Of a stretch of 64,000 nt of DNA, positions 9,887 to 19,319 are shown one piece after another. The translations under genes were made by a program, and so were the position numbers. The notes beneath the pieces were generated by a model. That model was not told the DNA's origin. It saw only the letters and a program-made list of their open reading frames with translations, and searched no databases. The stretch's first letter is position 1; each line of letters begins with the position of its first letter. The stretch comes from Mesorhizobium terrae (GTDB lineage: Bacteria; Pseudomonadota; Alphaproteobacteria; Rhizobiales; Rhizobiaceae): assembly GCF_008727715.1 (NCBI RefSeq), contig NZ_CP044218.1:1550001-1614000 (forward strand), given 5' to 3'.

Positions 9887-10486
9887 CTACCCCTTCAGCG
9901 AACCCTTGGTGGAAGGAACCGTGTCAGGCTGGCGCGGATCGCTTTCCAGCGCCGCCCGCAGGGCACGCGCCACCGCCTTGAAGCAGGTTTCCGCGATATG
10001 ATGGTTGTTGGCGCCGTAATGATTGGTCACATGCAGCGTGATGCCGGCATGCTGCGACAGCGCCTGGAAGAACTCGCGCACCAGTTCGGTATCGAATGTG
10101 CCGATCTTCGGCGCCGAAAAGGCGACGTTCCAGACCAAGAACGGCCGCCCCGAAACGTCGATGGCGGCGCGGGTGAGCGTCTCGTCCATGGCGAGGTCGA
10201 TCGAGGCATAACGCATGATGCCCCGGCGCTCGCCGAGCGCCTTGGCCAGCGCCTGGCCGATGGCGATGCCGGTGTCCTCGACCGTGTGGTGGTCGTCGAT
10301 ATGCAGGTCGCCCTTGGCCCTGACCGTCATGTCGATCAGCGAGTGGCGCGACAGCTGGTCGAGCATATGGTCGAAAAAACCGACGCCCGTCGAAATATCC
10401 GACTTGCCGGTCCCGTCGACATGGACCGACACGGCGATGTCGGTTTCCTTGGTCTTGCGGCTGACTTCGGCTGAACGGGGCGCCAT
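9887..10486 (-). CDS. hisB: Imidazoleglycerol-phosphate dehydratase
   Basis: Dehydrates IGP to imidazole acetol phosphate. This is the monofunctional 199-residue form, without the phosphatase domain found in E. coli. Mn-binding repeats are visible as [22 protein letters not shown] and later [20 protein letters not shown]. First gene of the his operon in the window; AGAGGAAG lies just upstream of the ATG. Divergent from hslV, with 203 bases between the starts. Confidence 0.97.
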   Translation of the reverse strand: MAPRSAEVSRKTKETDIAVSVHVDGTGKSDISTGVGFFDHMLDQLSRHSLIDMTVRAKGDLHIDDHHTVEDTGIAIGQALAKALGERRGIMRYASIDLAMDETLTRAAIDVSGRPFLVWNVAFSAPKIGTFDTELVREFFQALSQHAGITLHVTNHYGANNHHIAETCFKAVARALRAALESDPRQPDTVPSTKGSLKG

Positions 10487-10689
10487 ATCTCTTCCTCTTT
10501 TCAGGAAAACGAGTGCGTTCTAACAGCATGATCCGGCGATTGCCAGTTGCCAAAACCAACCGCCGGAACATATGCCTGTCGAGTGCCGGTCTGGGTTTGC
10601 AAACGGGATGCCGCTTCATACATATGCCGCAACTCAACTCGTGACGCGCCAGTCGCCTTGAAAGGGATCGCGCGGGATCGGAGCAATCG

Positions 10690-11241
10690 ATGTCGAATGA
10701 ACTTTCCATGCACGCCACCACCATCATCACCGTGCGCAAGGGCGGCAAAGTGGTGATTGCCGGCGACGGCCAGGTGAGCCTCGGCCAGACCATCATGAAG
10801 GGCAATGCACGCAAGGTGCGCCGCATCGGCAAGGGCGGCAATGTGATCGCTGGCTTTGCTGGCGCCACCGCCGACGCTTTCACGCTTTTGGAGCGACTGG
10901 AAGCCAAGCTGGAGCAATATCCGGACCAGCTGATGCGCGCCAGCGTCGAGCTCGCCAAGGATTGGCGCACCGACCGCTATCTGCGCCGGCTGGAGGCGAT
11001 GATGCTGGTGGCCGACAAGAACGTTTCGCTGGCGCTGACCGGCAATGGCGACGTGCTGGAGCCGGAACAGGGTGTGATGGCGATCGGCTCGGGCGGCAAT
11101 TACGCACTGGCCGCGGCGCGCGCGCTGATCGACACCGACAAGGACGCCGAGGAGATCGCCCGCAAGGCCATGCAGATCGCCGCCGACATCTGCGTCTACA
11201 CCAACCATAATTTCGTCGTCGAAACGCTGGACGCAGCCTAG
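10690..11241 (+). CDS. hslV: ATP-dependent protease HslVU, peptidase subunit
   Basis: Proteasome-like threonine peptidase. The 183-residue protein has a nine-residue N-terminal extension before the expected catalytic N-terminal threonine (Thr10 in [14 protein letters not shown]), so processing is expected. [14 protein letters not shown] and [14 protein letters not shown] are typical. GGAG lies upstream of the ATG. It is separated from its partner hslU by three genes on the same strand. Confidence 0.97.
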   Translation: MSNELSMHATTIITVRKGGKVVIAGDGQVSLGQTIMKGNARKVRRIGKGGNVIAGFAGATADAFTLLERLEAKLEQYPDQLMRASVELAKDWRTDRYLRRLEAMMLVADKNVSLALTGNGDVLEPEQGVMAIGSGGNYALAAARALIDTDKDAEEIARKAMQIAADICVYTNHNFVVETLDAA

Positions 11242-11270
11242 ATCGTGAACTCCCAGATGAGTTCACGATC
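11241..11270 (+). repeat. Perfect 12-bp inverted repeat at the hslV stop / acetyltransferase start
   Basis: GATCGTGAACTC at 11241-11252 and its exact complement GAGTTCACGATC at 11259-11270, separated by CCAGAT. The first base is the last base of the hslV stop codon, and the GTG (11245) and ATG (11257) start candidates of the next gene lie inside the hairpin. No T-tract follows, so it is not a classical terminator. It could control mRNA stability or hide the downstream start. Confidence 0.8.
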
Positions 11271-11787
11271 CGATGTGGCCCCCAGCTACGAATTCCGCCC
11301 GCTGACGGACAAGGACATGCCGCTCCTTGCCCGCTGGCTCGCCGAACCGCATGTCGCGGCGTGGTGGGGCGACAAGGAGACGGAGCTGACGGGCATCGCC
11401 GAGACCATCGACAGCATCGCGGTCGAACCCTTCATCATCGAGCTCGACGGGCGGCCTATCGGCTTCATCCAGAGCTACGACCCGTATCTCGACGACGGTG
11501 AGAACCCCTTTCAGGACCAGCCGACGGGCACGCTGGGCATCGATCAGTTCATCGGCGAGCCTGAACTCGTCGGCAAGGGACACGGCACTCGGCTGATCGG
11601 CGAATTCGTGGAGATGCTGTTCGAGGAAGGGGCGCCACGCGTCATTCTCGACCCGGACGCGGCCAATGCGGTTGCAATCAGGGTCTATGAGAAGGTCGGT
11701 TTCCGGACGATCCGCCGTTTCAAGACCGCCACCGGCGAAGCGCTTTTGATGGCGCTCGACAATCCCGAAGAAATGGATGCCGAATGA
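11245..11787 (+). CDS. GNAT acetyltransferase, AAC(6')-like
   Basis: 180-residue GNAT protein. It resembles the aminoglycoside 6'-N-acetyltransferase/siderophore-type group: [28 protein letters not shown] at the N-terminus, [22 protein letters not shown] as the acetyl-CoA-binding motif A, and [19 protein letters not shown] near the C-terminus. Whether it acts on aminoglycosides, a siderophore or another amine cannot be told. The start is uncertain (GTG 11245, ATG 11257 or GTG 11275), all within or beside a perfect hairpin and without a good ribosome site. Its stop overlaps the next start (ATGA). Confidence 0.8.
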   Translation: MNSQMSSRSDVAPSYEFRPLTDKDMPLLARWLAEPHVAAWWGDKETELTGIAETIDSIAVEPFIIELDGRPIGFIQSYDPYLDDGENPFQDQPTGTLGIDQFIGEPELVGKGHGTRLIGEFVEMLFEEGAPRVILDPDAANAVAIRVYEKVGFRTIRRFKTATGEALLMALDNPEEMDAE

Positions 11788-12383
11788 CGGCATCGCGCGC
11801 CGGAGAGCCGCCGCTTCATCAGCGATTGGCCTGGCCGGCGGGTCTGGCAATTGCTGCCGCACTGATCGCCATCCAGGCGCTGACGTTGCATTTCCAGGGT
11901 CACCCCGCGATCTGCACCTGCGGCTATGTCAAGCTCTGGCACGGCGTGGTGGTGAGCTCGGAGAACTCCCAGCACATCACCGACTGGTACACGCCCTCGC
12001 ACATCATCCACGGCTTCCTGTTCTATGCGCTGGCCAGGTTCCTGTTCCCGCGTTCATCGATCTGGACGAGGCTCGCCTTCGCGCTGCTGATCGAGGGCGG
12101 CTGGGAGATCCTGGAAAACAGCCCGATCATCATCGACCGCTACCGCGCCGGCACGATTTCGCTCGACTATTACGGCGATTCCATCGTCAATTCGGTGTCG
12201 GATACGCTCGCCATGGTGGTGGGTTTTGTGATGGCACGCTTCCTGCCGGTCTGGCTGGTTGTGTCTATCGCCATTCTGTTCGAGCTGGGCACCGGTTACA
12301 TGATCCGCGACAACCTGACGCTCAACGTGCTGATGCTGGTCTATCCGCTGGAGGCGGTGAAGGCCTGGCAGGGTGGAGCATGA
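11784..12383 (+). CDS. DUF2585 / UPF0314 membrane protein
   Basis: 199-residue membrane protein of the alphaproteobacterial UPF0314 family. Features include a first transmembrane helix near residues 16-38, the [11 protein letters not shown] and [20 protein letters not shown] motifs with conserved histidines, and an acidic [19 protein letters not shown] segment. A short hydrophobic C-terminal half carries [17 protein letters not shown]. It overlaps the gene on each side, so it belongs to the hslV-hslU transcript. The conserved His/Asp/Glu pattern within the membrane suggests an enzyme, but none has been assigned. Confidence 0.86.
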   Translation: MTASRAGEPPLHQRLAWPAGLAIAAALIAIQALTLHFQGHPAICTCGYVKLWHGVVVSSENSQHITDWYTPSHIIHGFLFYALARFLFPRSSIWTRLAFALLIEGGWEILENSPIIIDRYRAGTISLDYYGDSIVNSVSDTLAMVVGFVMARFLPVWLVVSIAILFELGTGYMIRDNLTLNVLMLVYPLEAVKAWQGGA

Positions 12384-13554
12384 TGACTGGAAGCCTGTTG
12401 TGATCAGCGCGGAAACACTCGACAGCGCGGTCACCGAGGGGGTGATCACGGCACAGCAGCGTGACCGGCTCTATGCGCTGGAGCGCGGCAACCCGTTCAC
12501 CACCGAAGGTGACGCTGAGTCCGACGAAGAAAATCTGCGGCTGATCGGCGGCGGAAACGATCTTTTCGTCACCGTCGGCACGGTCTTGCTGACGGCCGGT
12601 TTCTATTTCGTGCTCCACACCCTGCTTCCAGGCCAGCGCTTGTCGGTCGCGGTGCTCATCGCGGCGTTTTCCTGGCTGCTCGCCGAAGTGGTGACGCGCC
12701 AGCACCGCATGAAACTGTCGTCGACGGTGCTCAGCCTGTTTTTCGTCGTGTCGTTCACCACCGCGCTCGCGCTGGAAATCCTCGCGCGCTATCCGATCCA
12801 GAAACCGGAATCGATCTGGCAGCTATTGGCTCTGCGCCAGCAGGCCTCCAGCGCCGGCTATCTCTTTCTCGGCGGCGTCATGGCGGCGGTCGCGGTCTAT
12901 TTCTGGCGCTTCAAGGTGCCGATTCTGGCCGGTGTATTCGCGATCGCGGCGACGCTGCTCGCTTTCCTGCAGACCGCGCTGCTGCTTTACGACGGCGTGA
13001 CCACCGGAGCCGTGGCCCCGCCAAGGCTGGAGGACATGCCGCAACTGATGCGGGCCGCGCTCTACATGCCGCTGATCTGCGGCCTGATCGTGTTCGGCAC
13101 GGCGGTCGCGCTGGACGTGTTCGACCGAGAGCGGCGCAAGATCTGGTCCGATTGCGCGTTCTGGCTGCATGTCGTGTCGGCGCCGATGCTGGTGCACCCG
13201 CTCTTCATCATGGCCACGGGTCAGGATGTCGTGATGGGCCGCATCGAACCCGATGCGAATGCCACGATCATGCTGGCCATCCTCATCATCGCATTCGTCT
13301 ATGTCGCGCTCGCCATCGACAGGCGCTCGCTGCTGGTGCCGACGCTTGCCTATTTCGGCTCGCTCGGCATCTACTACCTCGTCAATTCCACGGCAAACAG
13401 CACGGGCATACCGCCCTTTGCCCTGATCCTGTTGGTCGTCGGCGCGCTGATCATCACCTTCGGTGCCGGCTGGCAGCATATCAGGCGCTTGATCGTAAGC
13501 CCTACCCTCCCCACATCCGTGCTCAACAAGCTCCCTCCCATCAAACAAGCGTAG
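12373..13554 (+). CDS. DUF2157-like polytopic membrane protein
   Basis: 393-residue protein with a short N-terminal cytoplasmic part (about 55 residues, [17 protein letters not shown], a DUF2157-type 'bin/helical' start) followed by about ten hydrophobic segments. GTG at 12373 overlaps the preceding gene by eleven bases; a second in-frame GTG at 12400 is possible. It ends 13 bases before hslU. I find no catalytic motif. Confidence 0.7.
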   Translation: MEHDDWKPVVISAETLDSAVTEGVITAQQRDRLYALERGNPFTTEGDAESDEENLRLIGGGNDLFVTVGTVLLTAGFYFVLHTLLPGQRLSVAVLIAAFSWLLAEVVTRQHRMKLSSTVLSLFFVVSFTTALALEILARYPIQKPESIWQLLALRQQASSAGYLFLGGVMAAVAVYFWRFKVPILAGVFAIAATLLAFLQTALLLYDGVTTGAVAPPRLEDMPQLMRAALYMPLICGLIVFGTAVALDVFDRERRKIWSDCAFWLHVVSAPMLVHPLFIMATGQDVVMGRIEPDANATIMLAILIIAFVYVALAIDRRSLLVPTLAYFGSLGIYYLVNSTANSTGIPPFALILLVVGALIITFGAGWQHIRRLIVSPTLPTSVLNKLPPIKQA

Positions 13555-13567
13555 ACGTGTCATATTC

Positions 13568-14875
13568 ATGAGCAATTTCTCCCCCCGCGAAATCGTTTCC
13601 GAACTCGATCGTTTCATCATCGGCCAGAAAGACGCCAAGCGCGCCGTAGCGATCGCGCTGCGCAACCGCTGGCGCCGCCAGCAGCTGGAAGGCCAGATGC
13701 GCGAAGAGGTGATGCCGAAGAACATCCTGATGATCGGCCCGACCGGTGTCGGCAAGACCGAGATCTCGCGCCGTCTGGCCAAGCTCGCAGGCGCCCCCTT
13801 CGTCAAGGTCGAGGCAACCAAGTTCACCGAGGTCGGCTATGTCGGCCGCGATGTCGAGCAGATCGTGCGCGACCTGGTCGAGGTCGGCATCGGGCTGATC
13901 CGCGAGAAGATGCGCGAGGACGTGAAGGCGCGTGCCCATGTCAACGCCGAGGAGCGCGTGCTTGAGGCTCTGGTCGGCAAGACCGCGTCGCCCGCCACGC
14001 GCGACAGCTTCAAGAAAAAGCTGCGCGACGGCGAACTCGACGACAAGGAGATCGAGGTCGAGGTGGCCGATACCGGCACCGGCGGCATGCCCGGCTTCGA
14101 TATCCCCGGCATGCCGGGTGGCGTCGGCGTGCTCAACATCAACGACATGTTGTCGAAGGCCATGGGCGGCAAGCGCACCAAGACGCGCAAGACCACGGTC
14201 AAGGAATCCTACAACCTCCTGATCCAGGACGAGTCCGACAAGCTGCTCGACCAGGACGAGGTGGTGCGCCGCGCCCTGGAAGCGGCCGAGAACGACGGCA
14301 TCGTCTTCCTCGACGAGATCGACAAGATTGCAGCCCGTTCCGACATTTCCGGCGGCCCCTCGCGCGAAGGCGTGCAGCGGGATCTTCTGCCGCTGGTCGA
14401 AGGCACCACGGTGGCGACCAAATACGGACCGGTGAAGACGGACCACATCCTGTTCATCGCGTCAGGCGCATTCCATGTCTCGAAGCCGTCCGACCTGTTG
14501 CCGGAACTGCAGGGCCGCCTGCCGATCCGCGTCGAATTGAGAGCGCTGGAGAAGGCCGATTTCGTCCGCATCCTGACCGAGACCGAAGCCAGCCTCATCA
14601 AGCAGTATATCGCGCTGATGAAGACGGAAGGCGTCGACCTGGAGTTCACCGACGACGCCATCGATTCATTGGCCGGTATCGCCGTAGATCTCAACGCGAC
14701 GGTGGAAAACATCGGCGCAAGGCGGTTGCAGACGGTGATGGAGCGCGTGCTGGACGACATTTCCTACGAAGCGCCGGACCGCAACGGCGCCAAGGTGACC
14801 ATCGACGCCGCCTATGTGCAGAAGCATGTCGGCGATCTGTCGAAGAACACCGACCTGTCGCGCTTCATCCTCTGA
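13568..14875 (+). CDS. hslU: ATP-dependent protease HslVU, ATPase/unfoldase subunit
   Basis: AAA+ ring ATPase that unfolds substrates and opens HslV. The 435-residue protein has [10 protein letters not shown] (Walker A, about residues 56-65), [12 protein letters not shown] (Walker B), an intervening I-domain (about 110-240) and the conserved C-terminal DLSRFIL tail that docks into HslV. No clear Shine-Dalgarno sequence is seen in the 13 bases separating it from the preceding gene, so translation may depend on coupling. A strong hairpin follows. Confidence 0.97.
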   Translation: MSNFSPREIVSELDRFIIGQKDAKRAVAIALRNRWRRQQLEGQMREEVMPKNILMIGPTGVGKTEISRRLAKLAGAPFVKVEATKFTEVGYVGRDVEQIVRDLVEVGIGLIREKMREDVKARAHVNAEERVLEALVGKTASPATRDSFKKKLRDGELDDKEIEVEVADTGTGGMPGFDIPGMPGGVGVLNINDMLSKAMGGKRTKTRKTTVKESYNLLIQDESDKLLDQDEVVRRALEAAENDGIVFLDEIDKIAARSDISGGPSREGVQRDLLPLVEGTTVATKYGPVKTDHILFIASGAFHVSKPSDLLPELQGRLPIRVELRALEKADFVRILTETEASLIKQYIALMKTEGVDLEFTDDAIDSLAGIAVDLNATVENIGARRLQTVMERVLDDISYEAPDRNGAKVTIDAAYVQKHVGDLSKNTDLSRFIL

Positions 14876-14897
14876 TCCCGATCGACATGCGTTATCG

Positions 14898-14930
14898 CGG
14901 GCACCCGGCAACCGGGTGCCCGCTGCCTTT
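14898..14930 (+). terminator. Hairpin terminator after hslU
   Basis: Perfect 11-bp stem CGGGCACCCGG/CCGGGTGCCCG with a CAA loop, then CTGCCTTTT. It lies 22 bases after the hslU stop. The T-run is short, so strength is uncertain. Confidence 0.72.
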
Positions 14931-15102
14931 TGTGGCGGCCAGTGTGGCCAAATGGAAGCAGGGCGGTACCTTTCGCCGCAAGGGGTCACGAAAGGCTCGA
15001 CTCGTCATCCGGCTTTTCCTAGAGCAGATTGAACCCCGCGCCCGGCATGGCCCGGGAGGTTCACGACTGGATGGCGCGGCGACTGATTTCGGGCAGCGGC
15101 TG

Positions 15103-16065
15103 ATGAAAAAACTGATCTCTCTTTTCCTCGCTTCGGCAGTGACCGTAGCAGCGGTGGCAAGTGGTGCGGCCGCCACATTGGTGCCGGCCGGCAACCGCAA
15201 TGCCGAGCAGCCGCCGATCCCAGGCTCCTCGGCCAAGCGCACCAAGGCGACCAACACGTCCTTCGACGCCAAATACCGCAAGGTCTACGCCCTGCTGCAG
15301 AACGACACCGAGCTGCGCGGCAAGATCAAGAAGGTCGCCGCTGTCTACGGTATCGACCCGATGCACATGGTCGGCGCGCTGGTGGGCGAGCACACCTACA
15401 ATGTCGGCGCCTACGACCGGCTGCAGACCTACTACGTCAAGGCGATGTCGTATCTGTCCAGCAGGCTGACCTTTGCCTATCAGGGCGAGGATATTTCGGA
15501 CTTCATCAAGCGGCCGGAATTCGCCAAATGCGCCAGCGAAAGCGGTTCCAACGCGCTGTGGGAATGCCGGGAAGGGGTATGGAACAGCGCCTTCCGCGGC
15601 AAGACCGTGGGCGGCACCAGTTTCCCCGACGACCGTTTCGGCGCCACTTTCTTCCAGCCCTATTATGCCGGCCAGACCTTTGGCCTCGGCCAACTCAACC
15701 CGCTGACCGCGCTTGAGATGAGCGACATGGTCAACAAGGTGTCGGGCCTGCCCAAACTCGACGTCAGCGACCCGAACCAGATCTACAAGACGATCATGGA
15801 CCCGGACCTGACGCTGCCTTACGTCGCCGCGATCGTGAAGACCTCGATCCAGGCCTACAAAAACATCGCCGGCTTCGACATTTCGCAGAATCCCGGGGTG
15901 ACCGCCACGCTCTACAATGTCGGCAATCCGGAAGCCCGTGCTCATGCGCTGAAGGTCGAGAACGAGCGCCGCCGCGCCGCCGGCGAGCCGGAAAAGCTGC
16001 CGGAAGAAAATTACTACGGCTGGCTGGTCAACGACAAGCTCGCCGAACTCAAGGCGTTGTTCTAA
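15103..16065 (+). CDS. Secreted DUF1402 family protein
   Basis: 320-residue exported protein. It starts with a clear signal peptide (MKKLISLFLASAVTVAAVA, cleavage after ...SGAAA). The mature region has the DUF1402 pattern: KIKKVAAVYGIDPMHMVGALVGEHTYN, where the Glu in GALVGEH and later FGLGQLNPLTALEM suggest a lysozyme-like/transglycosylase-type fold. Start 15103 is chosen for the signal peptide; an in-frame extension to 14887 runs through the hslU terminator. A peptidoglycan role is inference from the fold-like motifs. Confidence 0.82.
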   Translation: MKKLISLFLASAVTVAAVASGAAATLVPAGNRNAEQPPIPGSSAKRTKATNTSFDAKYRKVYALLQNDTELRGKIKKVAAVYGIDPMHMVGALVGEHTYNVGAYDRLQTYYVKAMSYLSSRLTFAYQGEDISDFIKRPEFAKCASESGSNALWECREGVWNSAFRGKTVGGTSFPDDRFGATFFQPYYAGQTFGLGQLNPLTALEMSDMVNKVSGLPKLDVSDPNQIYKTIMDPDLTLPYVAAIVKTSIQAYKNIAGFDISQNPGVTATLYNVGNPEARAHALKVENERRRAAGEPEKLPEENYYGWLVNDKLAELKALF

Positions 16066-16197
16066 GCTCAACTGCATCCGCGCCGACATCGGTGCGGGGC
16101 GGCTCGTATCGCGCTGATTGGCTTGCCCACTTCGATCGGGCACTGGCGCGACCGGTGCTTGTGCGGCCGAACGGGTTCTGCGACAAAGCTCCCTGTC

Positions 16198-17109
16198 ATG
16201 CCTCCGCATCCTGGTTTTCTTGATTTTCCCGCGCATCTGCCCGACGGCGCACAGCCGCGCATGGTGCTGTTCGGCGCGCCGCATGGCAGCACCTATCCCG
16301 GCGCCGACCCTTCGGGTTTCGCTGGCGCGGCGGCCGCTATCCGTGCCGCCAGCCAGGGCGACGTGCAATTCCTCGACAGCTTTGACTTCGACTTCGGCGG
16401 CCCCCTCTTCGCGGGCCATGAACCCTGCTGCGTCGATACGGGCGACCTGCCAACATCCGTCGCCGACAATGCTGGCAACCGCAAGCTGATCGAAGACAAG
16501 ACGCGCGCCATCCTGGCTAGCGGCGCCACGCCGCTGATGATCGGGGGCGATGATTCAGTGCCCATCCCCTTCTTCGCCGGCTTCGCTGATCATGGCCCGA
16601 TCTGGATCCTGCAGATCGACGCCCATATCGACTGGCGCGACGAGCGTTTTGGCGAACCCCTAGGTTATTCCAGCACGATGCGCCGGGCGAGCGAGATGCC
16701 GCATGTCGCCGGCATCGTGCAGGCGGGCATCCGGGGCGTCGGCAGCGCCAGGCCGCGCGAGGTCGAGACCGCCAGGCGCTGGGGCGCCTACCTCGTCACG
16801 GCCAGGGAGATCCATGCCGAAGGCATAGAAGCCGCCCTCAAGCACATACCGGCAGGTGCCAGCGTGGTCGTGACCCTCGACTGCGATGGGCTCGATCCCA
16901 GCGTGACACCGGGCGTCGCCGGCCGTGCACCGGGCGGGCTGACCTACCAACAGGCGATCGGGCTGATCGAGGGGGTGAGCCAGCGCGGACGCCTTGCCGG
17001 CTTCGACCTTGTCGAGTTCTACACGCCCGCCGATGTCGACGGCATCACGGCGCTCACCGCCGCGCGTCTTGTCGTGAATGCGATCGGCCGTATCGTCAGG
17101 CAGACTTGA
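16198..17109 (+). CDS. Agmatinase-like ureohydrolase
   Basis: 303-residue member of the arginase/agmatinase superfamily, likely hydrolysing a guanidino compound to urea plus an amine or acid. Metal-binding motifs: DAHIDW (D141, H143, D145), TLDCDGLDP (D228, D230) and a C-terminal FDLVEFYTP with Glu273. The first motif reads IGGDDS (residues 115-120), so the usual His of GGDHS is Asp119, and the HGT(P)FRRA substrate-loop His is missing (GYSSTMRRA). It may therefore be guanidinobutyrase-like or have altered metal use. ATG at 16198 is preferred over an upstream start at 16123. No arginine-pathway genes are adjacent. Confidence 0.8.
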   Translation: MPPHPGFLDFPAHLPDGAQPRMVLFGAPHGSTYPGADPSGFAGAAAAIRAASQGDVQFLDSFDFDFGGPLFAGHEPCCVDTGDLPTSVADNAGNRKLIEDKTRAILASGATPLMIGGDDSVPIPFFAGFADHGPIWILQIDAHIDWRDERFGEPLGYSSTMRRASEMPHVAGIVQAGIRGVGSARPREVETARRWGAYLVTAREIHAEGIEAALKHIPAGASVVVTLDCDGLDPSVTPGVAGRAPGGLTYQQAIGLIEGVSQRGRLAGFDLVEFYTPADVDGITALTAARLVVNAIGRIVRQT

Positions 17110-17162
17110 ACGGGTATGTTGGCGCGTGACGCGCCCACTGACATCCGTCCGCGCGACACCGC

Positions 17163-17198
17163 TTGACTGCGTCGCGAAATATGGAATAAATATTTCAT
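17163..17198 (+). promoter_or_regulatory. Predicted iolG promoter with overlapping IolR-type operator
   Basis: TTGACT (17163-17168), a 17-base spacer and ATAAAT (17186-17191) form a sigma70-like promoter. Overlapping the -10 is the near-palindrome ATGGAATAAATATTTCAT (17181-17198), which fits the rhizobial IolR pattern GGAA-N6-TTCC with one change. A repressor bound here would block RNA polymerase. Confidence 0.65.
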
Positions 17199-17277
17199 AC
17201 TTCTCTTTTCTGGTTCTTTCGTTCCGAAACTGGTGCGGCCGCATACGACCTCCGGCGCACCTACCGACGAGGTTGTC

Positions 17278-18276
17278 ATGACAGTGCGTTTTGGTCTTCT
17301 TGGCGCCGGCCGCATCGGCAAGGTGCATGCACGGGCGGTGGCCGCGAACCCGCAGGCAAAGCTGGTGGCGGTGGCCGACGCCTTCGAGAAGGCCGCGAAG
17401 GAAATCTCCGCCGCCTATGGCGCGGAAGTCCGCTCCATCGAGGCGATCGAGAAGGCCGCCGACATCGACGCCGTCATCATCTGCACGCCGACCGATACCC
17501 ATGCCGATCTGATCGAGCGTTTCGCCAAAGCCGGCAAGGCGATCTTTTGCGAGAAGCCTGTCGACCTCGACGCCAAGCGCGTCGAGAAGTGCCTGGCCGT
17601 GGTCGACAAGACCAAGGCCGTGCTGATGGTCGGCTTCAACCGCCGCTTCGATCCGCACTTCGCCGCCGTGCGCAAGGCGATCGACGACGGCGCCATCGGC
17701 AAGGTCGAGCAGGTGGTGATCACCTCGCGCGACCCCGGTGCGCCGCCGGTCGACTACATCAAGCGCTCGGGCGGCATCTTCCGCGACATGACCATCCACG
17801 ACTTCGACATGGCGCGCTTCCTGCTCGGCGAGGAGCCAGTGGCGGTGTCGGCGCACGCTTCCGTGCTGGTCGACAAGAAGATCGGCGAGGCCGGAGACTT
17901 CGATTCCGTCAGCGTCATCCTGGAAACGGCGTCCGGCAGGCAGGCGATCATCTCCAATTCGCGCCGTGCCACCTATGGCTACGACCAGCGCATCGAAGTG
18001 CACGGCTCGAAGGGCATGGTGGCCGCCGAGAACCAGCGGCCCGTGTCGATCGAAGTGGCCAGCGAGAAGGGTTATACGCGGCCGCCGCTGCACGACTTCT
18101 TCATGACCCGCTACATCGACGCCTACGCCAACGAGATCGCCGCCTTCATCGCCACCGTCACCAAGGGCGCCAAGGCTTCGCCGTCCGGCACCGACGGCCT
18201 CGCCGCGCTGAGGCTGGCCGATGCGGCGCTCAAATCCGCGAAAACCGGCAAGGCGGTCCAGGTCAAGCTCGATTGA
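17278..18276 (+). CDS. iolG: Inositol 2-dehydrogenase
   Basis: NAD-dependent oxidation of myo-inositol to 2-keto-myo-inositol (scyllo-inosose), the first step of inositol catabolism. The 332-residue Gfo/Idh/MocA protein has a Rossmann motif GLLGAGRIGKVHA at the N-terminus, the catalytic Lys in FCEKPVD, and the IolG-type GGIFRDMTIHDFDMARFLLGE segment with the catalytic Asp/His pair. The ATG at 17278 follows ACGAGG. Rhizobial literature also calls this gene idhA. It is followed 10 bases later by an inosose-isomerase-like gene. Confidence 0.93.
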   Translation: MTVRFGLLGAGRIGKVHARAVAANPQAKLVAVADAFEKAAKEISAAYGAEVRSIEAIEKAADIDAVIICTPTDTHADLIERFAKAGKAIFCEKPVDLDAKRVEKCLAVVDKTKAVLMVGFNRRFDPHFAAVRKAIDDGAIGKVEQVVITSRDPGAPPVDYIKRSGGIFRDMTIHDFDMARFLLGEEPVAVSAHASVLVDKKIGEAGDFDSVSVILETASGRQAIISNSRRATYGYDQRIEVHGSKGMVAAENQRPVSIEVASEKGYTRPPLHDFFMTRYIDAYANEIAAFIATVTKGAKASPSGTDGLAALRLADAALKSAKTGKAVQVKLD

Positions 18277-18286
18277 GGACGACGCC

Positions 18287-19117
18287 ATGGCCACGCAGTT
18301 GAAATTCGCGTTGAACCATATGGCAGCGCCTCGGATCGACTGCCGGCGGTTTCTCGATCTCGCAGCCTCCCTCGGTGCTGTCGGCGTTGAACTGCGCAAC
18401 GACCTGGCGGACAAAAAGCTGACCGATGCCGCCTTCTTCGACGGCGACGCGCCGGCGACGGTGGGTGACTATGCCCGGTCCAGGGGCCTGCGCCTTCTCG
18501 GTCTGTCGGAAGCATATGGGTTCAACGCGTGGTCCGAGGCGATGCGCGCGAAAGTGCAGTTGCTGATCGATCAGGCTGTCGAAGCCGGCGCGGAATCGAT
18601 CAGCCTCATCCCGCGCAACGATGCCCCGCGCTATGCCGAAGGCGAGCGCGACGACGCGCTGCGCAGCTCGCTCGGCGAAATCCTGCCGATGCTGGACCGG
18701 GCGAATATGATCGCGTTCATTGAGCCGCTGGGTTTCGTCACCTCGTCGCTGCGCCACAAGGCCGACGCCATCGCCGCCATCGAGGCGGTCGGCGGCAGCG
18801 AGCGCTACAAACTTGTGCACGATACCTTCCACCATCACCTTGCCGGCGAAAGCGAGTTCTTCCCCGCCTATACCGGCATCGCCCATATCTCCGGCGTCGT
18901 CGATCCAACGCTCAAAGTCGAGCAGATGCAGGACGGACACCGCATCCTGGTCGACGACCGCGACCGGCTCGGCAATGTCGGCCAGATAAGGGCGCTGCTT
19001 GATGCTGGGTATGACGGCGCGTTCTCCTACGAGCCTTTCGCCGCCGAAGTGCACGCACTGGCCGATCCGGAGCCGGCACTCGCCGCCAGCATGGCATTCA
19101 TCGCCACGCGGGTGTGA
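18287..19117 (+). CDS. TIM-barrel sugar isomerase, inosose isomerase (IolI)-like
   Basis: 276-residue xylose-isomerase-like TIM-barrel protein. Metal-binding acidic and His residues are visible in FIEPLGF, LVHDTFHHHLAGE, HISGVVD and FSYEPFA. The best functional analogue is B. subtilis IolI (2-keto-myo-inositol isomerase), which has a similar length. Start 18287 has GAGGAC upstream and gives a 10-base gap from iolG, so the two genes form an operon. The precise substrate (scyllo-inosose versus another keto-inositol) is inferred from context. Confidence 0.75.
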   Translation: MATQLKFALNHMAAPRIDCRRFLDLAASLGAVGVELRNDLADKKLTDAAFFDGDAPATVGDYARSRGLRLLGLSEAYGFNAWSEAMRAKVQLLIDQAVEAGAESISLIPRNDAPRYAEGERDDALRSSLGEILPMLDRANMIAFIEPLGFVTSSLRHKADAIAAIEAVGGSERYKLVHDTFHHHLAGESEFFPAYTGIAHISGVVDPTLKVEQMQDGHRILVDDRDRLGNVGQIRALLDAGYDGAFSYEPFAAEVHALADPEPALAASMAFIATRV

Positions 19118-19195
19118 GAAGCGATCGTCTGAATAGCTGGATGGGATTTAACGCCCGCTTGCCCGCGCACCTGGAAATACCGTCGGCGACGGCTT

Positions 19196-19234
19196 GCCGA
19201 TTTTTGGGGCCGATTTTTGGAGCCGATTATGGGG
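19196..19234 (+). repeat. Three tandem 13-bp repeats forming the aroG leader translation start
   Basis: GCCGATTTTTGGG (19196-19208), GCCGATTTTTGGA (19209-19221) and GCCGATTATGGGG (19222-19234) are exactly contiguous. The junction of units 2 and 3 gives the Shine-Dalgarno GGAG (19219-19222), and unit 3 contains the ATG (19229) of a short leader reading frame. Confidence 0.85.
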
Positions 19235-19306
19235 CGTGACATGCGCCCCTACTTTCACTATAAAGCGCGGCATGATCCACCTGTCCGCCTCGTTTTGGTA
19301 CTTTAG
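19229..19306 (+). CDS. Predicted aroG leader peptide (Tyr/Phe control codons)
   Basis: 25-codon reading frame beginning MGRDMRPYFHYKARHDPP and ending in VRLVLVL. GGAG lies 6 bases before the ATG. Three aromatic codons (Tyr, Phe, His, Tyr at 19250-19261) are clustered, as in leader peptides of attenuated aromatic amino acid operons. It ends 14 bases before the first strand of a mutually exclusive hairpin pair upstream of DAHP synthase. No expression evidence is available; the call rests on position, codon content and RNA structure. Confidence 0.6.
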   Translation: MGRDMRPYFHYKARHDPPVRLVLVL

Positions 19307-19319
19307 CTACTGCAGCTCG

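Noticed and set aside
10657..10689. CTTGAAA upstream of hslV as an RpoH heat-shock promoter
   Set aside because: The -35-like heptamer is present, but no matching -10 element lies 14-18 bases downstream, and the transcript would leave almost no leader before the ATG at 10690.
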